A DNA stretch of 9,281 nucleotides from JAZFYD01 sp036443405 (lineage in GTDB: Bacteria; Planctomycetota; PLA2): contig JAZFYD010000239.1 in the NCBI GenBank assembly GCA_036443405.1, positions 1 to 9,281 on the forward strand, given 5' to 3'. Shown here piece after piece: positions 6,879 through 9,281 of the stretch. How positions within the stretch are numbered: the stretch's first letter is position 1; each line of letters opens with the position of its first letter. Under the pieces are notes generated by a model, which was not told the DNA's origin, did no database searches, and saw nothing but the letters and a program-made list of their open reading frames with translations. The position numbers and the translations under genes are program-made.

Positions 6879-7350
6879 CCCCAACGGGCCGGCGAACGTT
6901 CGCCTCCGCGGAGTGCCCTGGCGCCGGTCGCTCGCCGAACAGATGAGTGCGGCGTTGGGCGAGATGCCCGCGTATCTGCGGCGAGCCCGGCGAGTCGAAC
7001 GCTGCATCGATCGGTTGTTCGAGCAGGCCAAGAACATGCATGAAGAGATGGGCCGGTTTGTGATCTTCCGGCGCCGGCAACTCGACGAAGCGACGTCGCC
7101 GTCGGAGCGCCGGCGAGCCGAGGAACGCCTGGAGGGCGCCTCCGCGCGGTTTCAGAAACGGTTCACGCGCTGGCTCAACGAGGAAGCGCCGCTGGCCGCG
7201 GCTAACGCGGAGATTGACGGATACAATCGATGGTTCGAGTTCGAACGGGAATGCTCTCTGAAGGATGTCCCGCTCGGATCCCTGCCGTTTGAGCGTCGCG
7301 AACCGATCACGGTTGCGGACCTGCTCGCCCGCTATCCGTTGCATTCTTGA
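6859..7350 (+). CDS. Uncharacterised small helical cytoplasmic protein
   Basis: I do not recognise this family. The 163-residue product has no signal peptide or membrane segment, so it should stay in the cytoplasm. A proline/asparagine-rich start (1-20) precedes a highly charged region (about 22-115) rich in Arg, Glu, Ala and Leu that should form long helices, possibly a coiled coil. An aromatic patch, G-Y-N-R-W-F-E-F-E, lies at 121-129. The C-terminus ends with a T-V-A-D-L-L-A-R-Y-P helix. The ATG at 6859 is chosen because GGAG lies nine bases upstream. Starting at the next in-frame upstream ATGs would extend the overlap deep into the propeller gene and add low-complexity Ser-rich sequence. 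The 20-bp overlap with the propeller gene places it last in the operon, and a function linked to the exporter is likely but unproven. Confidence 0.75.
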   Translation: MSSEPNDPNGPANVRLRGVPWRRSLAEQMSAALGEMPAYLRRARRVERCIDRLFEQAKNMHEEMGRFVIFRRRQLDEATSPSERRRAEERLEGASARFQKRFTRWLNEEAPLAAANAEIDGYNRWFEFERECSLKDVPLGSLPFERREPITVADLLARYPLHS

Positions 7351-7372
7351 AGGAGCCGGACGCGCTCGCACG

Positions 7373-7399
7373 AAAAAGGGCCGGCGCGAACGCCGACCC
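7373..7399 (-). terminator. Intrinsic terminator of the SYLF lipoprotein gene, between convergent genes
   Basis: Read on the minus strand, a 9-bp stem (GGGUCGGCG with CGCCGGCCC, one U-G pair) closes a UUCG loop and is followed directly by UUUUU (7377-7373). It begins about 28 bases after the SYLF stop codon. Read on the plus strand the stem has one C/A mismatch and only a broken U-run (GUUUCGUCGUU), so it may also stop the five-gene operon, but less efficiently. Confidence 0.8.
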
Positions 7400-7427
7400 G
7401 TTTCGTCGTTAGTCGGATGGTTCGGAA

Positions 7428-8000
7428 CTACTGACCGCAACCACAGCCGGCCCCGCCCTCCACTTCCTCGTTGGGAGTGTATTTGAACTTCTGGCCACCG
7501 ATCGTCGCTTCGTACATGAGGCCGCCGCTCACCATCGTGAAAACAGCAACGCCGTTCTCGTAGTTGCTCTTCGTCGCCGCGCCGGCAGTCGCAGCCACCG
7601 CGGACGCCTGCGCGCCGAACTCGAACTTTCCGCTGATGAACCTTTCGAGGCTCGCTTCCTTCTCAAAGAAGATCAGCTGGGCGAACGCCTGGCCGCCCAA
7701 CTGGAGCCCGATCGAAGCTTCGGTCACCTTGATGTAGCCGATTTGCTCTCCGTCCTTGTAGACGAGGCCTCGGCCGAACGAGCCGCCAACCCCGACCCCG
7801 GCTTTGCCGATGTGCGGGAAGATCGCATAGCCCTTCGCTTCGTCGAACCAACTCGACAGGGTAGGGTCTTTCTCCTTGAACTTCCCGATGGCTCCCTGGA
7901 TCTCGAGCTTCAGCGCAGCGCGATCCGCTTCGCTCTTGGGCACGGTACCGCAACCTGCAGAAAGCACCGAAAGCGCACACGTAAGTAGCAACAGCCTCAT
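7428..8000 (-). CDS. SYLF/Ysc84-domain lipoprotein
   Basis: This 190-residue exported lipoprotein has a lipobox L-S-A-G-C with Cys17 as the probable lipidated residue. The body matches the SYLF (Ysc84/DUF500) family. A helical part (about 24-52) precedes G-Y-A-I-F-P-H-I-G-K-A-G-V-G-V-G-G-S-F-G (57-76), then the Y-K-D-G-E-Q-I-G-Y strand, the L-Q-L-G-G-Q-A-F-A-Q stretch and an E-F-G-A-Q-A-S region (127-133). Eukaryotic SYLF domains bind phosphoinositides. Bacterial members are envelope proteins of uncertain role, likely lipid-binding. An unusual tail, G-A-G-C-G-C-G-Q, ends the protein. The ATG at 8000 is chosen over upstream in-frame starts because GAGGAGG lies five bases before it and the lipobox follows at the right distance. 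It appears to be transcribed alone, with its own candidate promoter and terminator. Confidence 0.9.
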   Translation of the reverse strand: MRLLLLTCALSVLSAGCGTVPKSEADRAALKLEIQGAIGKFKEKDPTLSSWFDEAKGYAIFPHIGKAGVGVGGSFGRGLVYKDGEQIGYIKVTEASIGLQLGGQAFAQLIFFEKEASLERFISGKFEFGAQASAVAATAGAATKSNYENGVAVFTMVSGGLMYEATIGGQKFKYTPNEEVEGGAGCGCGQ

Positions 8001-8005
8001 GAGAT

Positions 8006-8012
8006 CCTCCTC
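8006..8012 (-). promoter_or_regulatory. Shine-Dalgarno GAGGAGG for the SYLF gene
   Basis: On the minus strand GAGGAGG lies five bases before the ATG at 8000. It decides between this start and an in-frame upstream start near 8060, which would add 20 polar residues in front of the lipoprotein signal peptide. Confidence 0.8.
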
Positions 8013-8069
8013 TACAACCCAGCCAAACGCCGGACCTTCCGAGCGGTTTCGCCGGACCAACCGGCCAGA

Positions 8070-8098
8070 AGTGTAATGACGGCCGAGGCTCGGCGCAA
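8070..8098 (-). promoter_or_regulatory. Candidate sigma70-like promoter for the SYLF gene
   Basis: Read on the minus strand, TTGCGC (8098-8093) is followed after 17 bases by TACACT (8075-8070). This matches three of six and four of six consensus bases with ideal spacing. It would give a leader of roughly 60 bases before the ATG at 8000. It lies in the gap after the glutamate synthase-like gene, where a promoter is expected, but the match is only moderate. Confidence 0.3.
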
Positions 8099-8143
8099 CG
8101 AATCGGAGCCCGGTCGCGGGCGGACCCGAAACTCAACGGAACC

Positions 8144-9281
8144 CTAATCTCGAAAAGACGTTGCGCTTGCCGCGTCCCAGGACGGTTGCAAACGTCCCGC
8201 TTGGCCGTCGAGCAGTTGCCTCGGCTGCAGAACATCGTAGAGCTCGCGAAACGACCGGGTCTCGGTGGGGGAGATCCGCTGGTAGAGGTGGTCGTGGCAA
8301 AGCTCGGACGGGTGGTCGATGCCGGACGCCGCGATCACCTCCGCGAGCGCTTCGACCGTGTTTTTGTGGAAGTGGTAGACCCGCTCGGATTTGTCCACCG
8401 GAGAGAGCGCGCGCTGAAGCCAGGCGTCCTGGGTCGCGACTCCCACGGGGCACGCGTTGGTGTGGCACGACTGCGCCTGGATGCATCCCAACGCGAACAT
8501 GAAGCCGCGGGCGGTGTTGCAAAAGTCGGCCCCCAGCGCAAACGCCGCGGCGATTTCGAACGCCGTCACGCGTTTACCGCTCGCGCCGATCTTCACGTGG
8601 TCGCGCACGTCGATGCCCTCGAGCGCGTTGTGCACGAACACGATCCCCTCGCGAACGGGCACGCCGATGTGGTCGGAGAATTCGATGGGCGCCGCTCCGG
8701 TCCCGCCTTCGGCGCCGTCGACCGTGATGAAGTCGGGCAGGATCTTCGTCTCCAACATGGCCTTGCAGACTCCGAAGAACTCGCGCCTTCGACCCACGCA
8801 GAGTTTGAATCCGACGGGTTTCCCGCCGCTCAACTCCCTCAAGCGCGCGATGAACTCGCACAATTCGATCGGAGTCTGGAACTCGCGGTGAAACGGCGGT
8901 GACGCGCACTCCTCGCCGATCGGGATGCCACGCGCGTGGGCGATCTCCGCGGTCACCTTCTTGGCCGGCAGGATGCCGCCGTGGCCCGGCTTGGCACCCT
9001 GAGAGATCTTGATCTCGATCATCTTGACCTGATCGAGGCGGGACTGCTCCGAGAAGAGCCCCGTGTCCAACCGGCCGTCCGCGGTGCGGCAGCCGAAGTA
9101 TCCAGTCCCGATCTGCCAGATGAGTTCCCCGCCCGGTTCCCGGTGGTATCTCGAGATACCGCCTTCGCCGGTGTTGTGCGCGAAACCACCGGCCCTCGCA
9201 CCTCCATTCAACGCAAGAATCGCGTTCTTGCTGAGCGATCCGAAGCTCATGGCCGACACGTTCAGGTACGAAGAGAGGTAG
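8144..9281 (-). CDS. FMN-binding glutamate synthase family protein, C-terminal part (5' end outside window)
   Basis: 378 residues are visible and the frame stays open to the right edge, so the N-terminus is missing. The GTG at 9259 is internal, because the preceding codons still match the family (S-S-Y-L-N-V-S-A-M-S-F-G-S-L-S). This is the FMN-binding (beta/alpha)8 domain of glutamate synthase, which reduces 2-iminoglutarate made from 2-oxoglutarate and ammonia. Key stretches are G-G-F-A-H-N-T-G-E-G-G-I-S, K-I-S-Q-G-A-K-P-G-H-G-G, the D-G-A-E-G-G-T-G-A-A-P strand, and C-x5-C-x4-C (roughly 8451-8487), the three [3Fe-4S] ligands, followed by P-V-G-V-A-T-Q. Only about 95 residues follow that motif and no GXGXG helix domain is present. 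It is therefore the short stand-alone type rather than full-length GltB. Whether it makes glutamate or uses another amine or electron donor is not settled by sequence. Confidence 0.9.
   Translation of the reverse strand, partial: YLSSYLNVSAMSFGSLSKNAILALNGGARAGGFAHNTGEGGISRYHREPGGELIWQIGTGYFGCRTADGRLDTGLFSEQSRLDQVKMIEIKISQGAKPGHGGILPAKKVTAEIAHARGIPIGEECASPPFHREFQTPIELCEFIARLRELSGGKPVGFKLCVGRRREFFGVCKAMLETKILPDFITVDGAEGGTGAAPIEFSDHIGVPVREGIVFVHNALEGIDVRDHVKIGASGKRVTAFEIAAAFALGADFCNTARGFMFALGCIQAQSCHTNACPVGVATQDAWLQRALSPVDKSERVYHFHKNTVEALAEVIAASGIDHPSELCHDHLYQRISPTETRSFRELYDVLQPRQLLDGQAGRLQPSWDAASATSFRD

Noticed and set aside
5643..7037. Minus-strand open frame of 464 codons opposite the second propeller gene
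   Set aside because: Same antisense artefact; His/Arg/Val-rich composition with no recognisable motif, and it crosses two well-supported plus-strand genes.
8108..8121. Hairpin GCCCG-GTCG-CGGGC as terminator of the glutamate synthase gene
   Set aside because: The stem is only 5 bp and no U-tract follows on the minus strand, so it is not convincing in GC-rich sequence.
8186..8902. Plus-strand open frame of 238 codons opposite the glutamate synthase gene
   Set aside because: Antisense shadow of a strongly conserved enzyme domain; no Shine-Dalgarno sequence and no motif.
9257..9259. GTG as start codon of the glutamate synthase-family gene
   Set aside because: The codons before it still read as conserved family sequence up to the window edge, so the true start lies outside.

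Overview
This is a GC-rich bacterial chromosomal segment with dense, strongly coding-biased sequence, so long antisense open frames are common. The gene content is a D-Ala-D-Ala ligase, a cupin, a fused ABC exporter, a PDZ lipoprotein, FG-GAP/VCBS-type propeller proteins, a SYLF lipoprotein and a short FMN glutamate synthase. It points to a Gram-negative, peptidoglycan-making bacterium with lipoprotein export. The style resembles Planctomycetota, Myxococcota or related high-GC lineages, but the window alone does not fix the phylum.

Layout, left to right. (1) Positions 1-314 hold the C-terminal end of a D-alanine--D-alanine ligase. Its 3' end carries three in-frame copies of a palindromic repeat. 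(2) A small metal-binding cupin starts 5 bp later (320-682). (3) After a 127-bp gap, five genes run on the + strand without a single intergenic base (810-7350). They encode an ABC ATPase fused to its own ABC-2 permease, a double-PDZ lipoprotein (GTG start), two secreted seven-repeat calcium-loop propeller proteins (the first with a GTG start), and a small cytosolic helical protein. The junctions overlap by 4, 4, 4 and 20 bp, which indicates one translationally coupled operon. (4) A hairpin with a U-tract read on the minus strand separates this operon from a convergent gene. (5) On the minus strand lie a SYLF/Ysc84-type lipoprotein (7428-8000) and the C-terminal part of a stand-alone FMN/[3Fe-4S] glutamate synthase-family protein that runs off the right edge (8144-9281).

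The five-gene operon is the most interesting item. Its products span every compartment of the envelope: a cytosolic helical protein, an inner-membrane exporter, a lipid-anchored PDZ protein, and two exported propellers with conserved Asp-rich calcium loops. I infer that they act together, for example in exporting or remodelling an envelope component. No known system that I recognise has exactly this composition, and the substrate cannot be read from the sequence. The other genes look like ordinary cell-wall, sugar-phosphate, envelope and nitrogen-metabolism functions.
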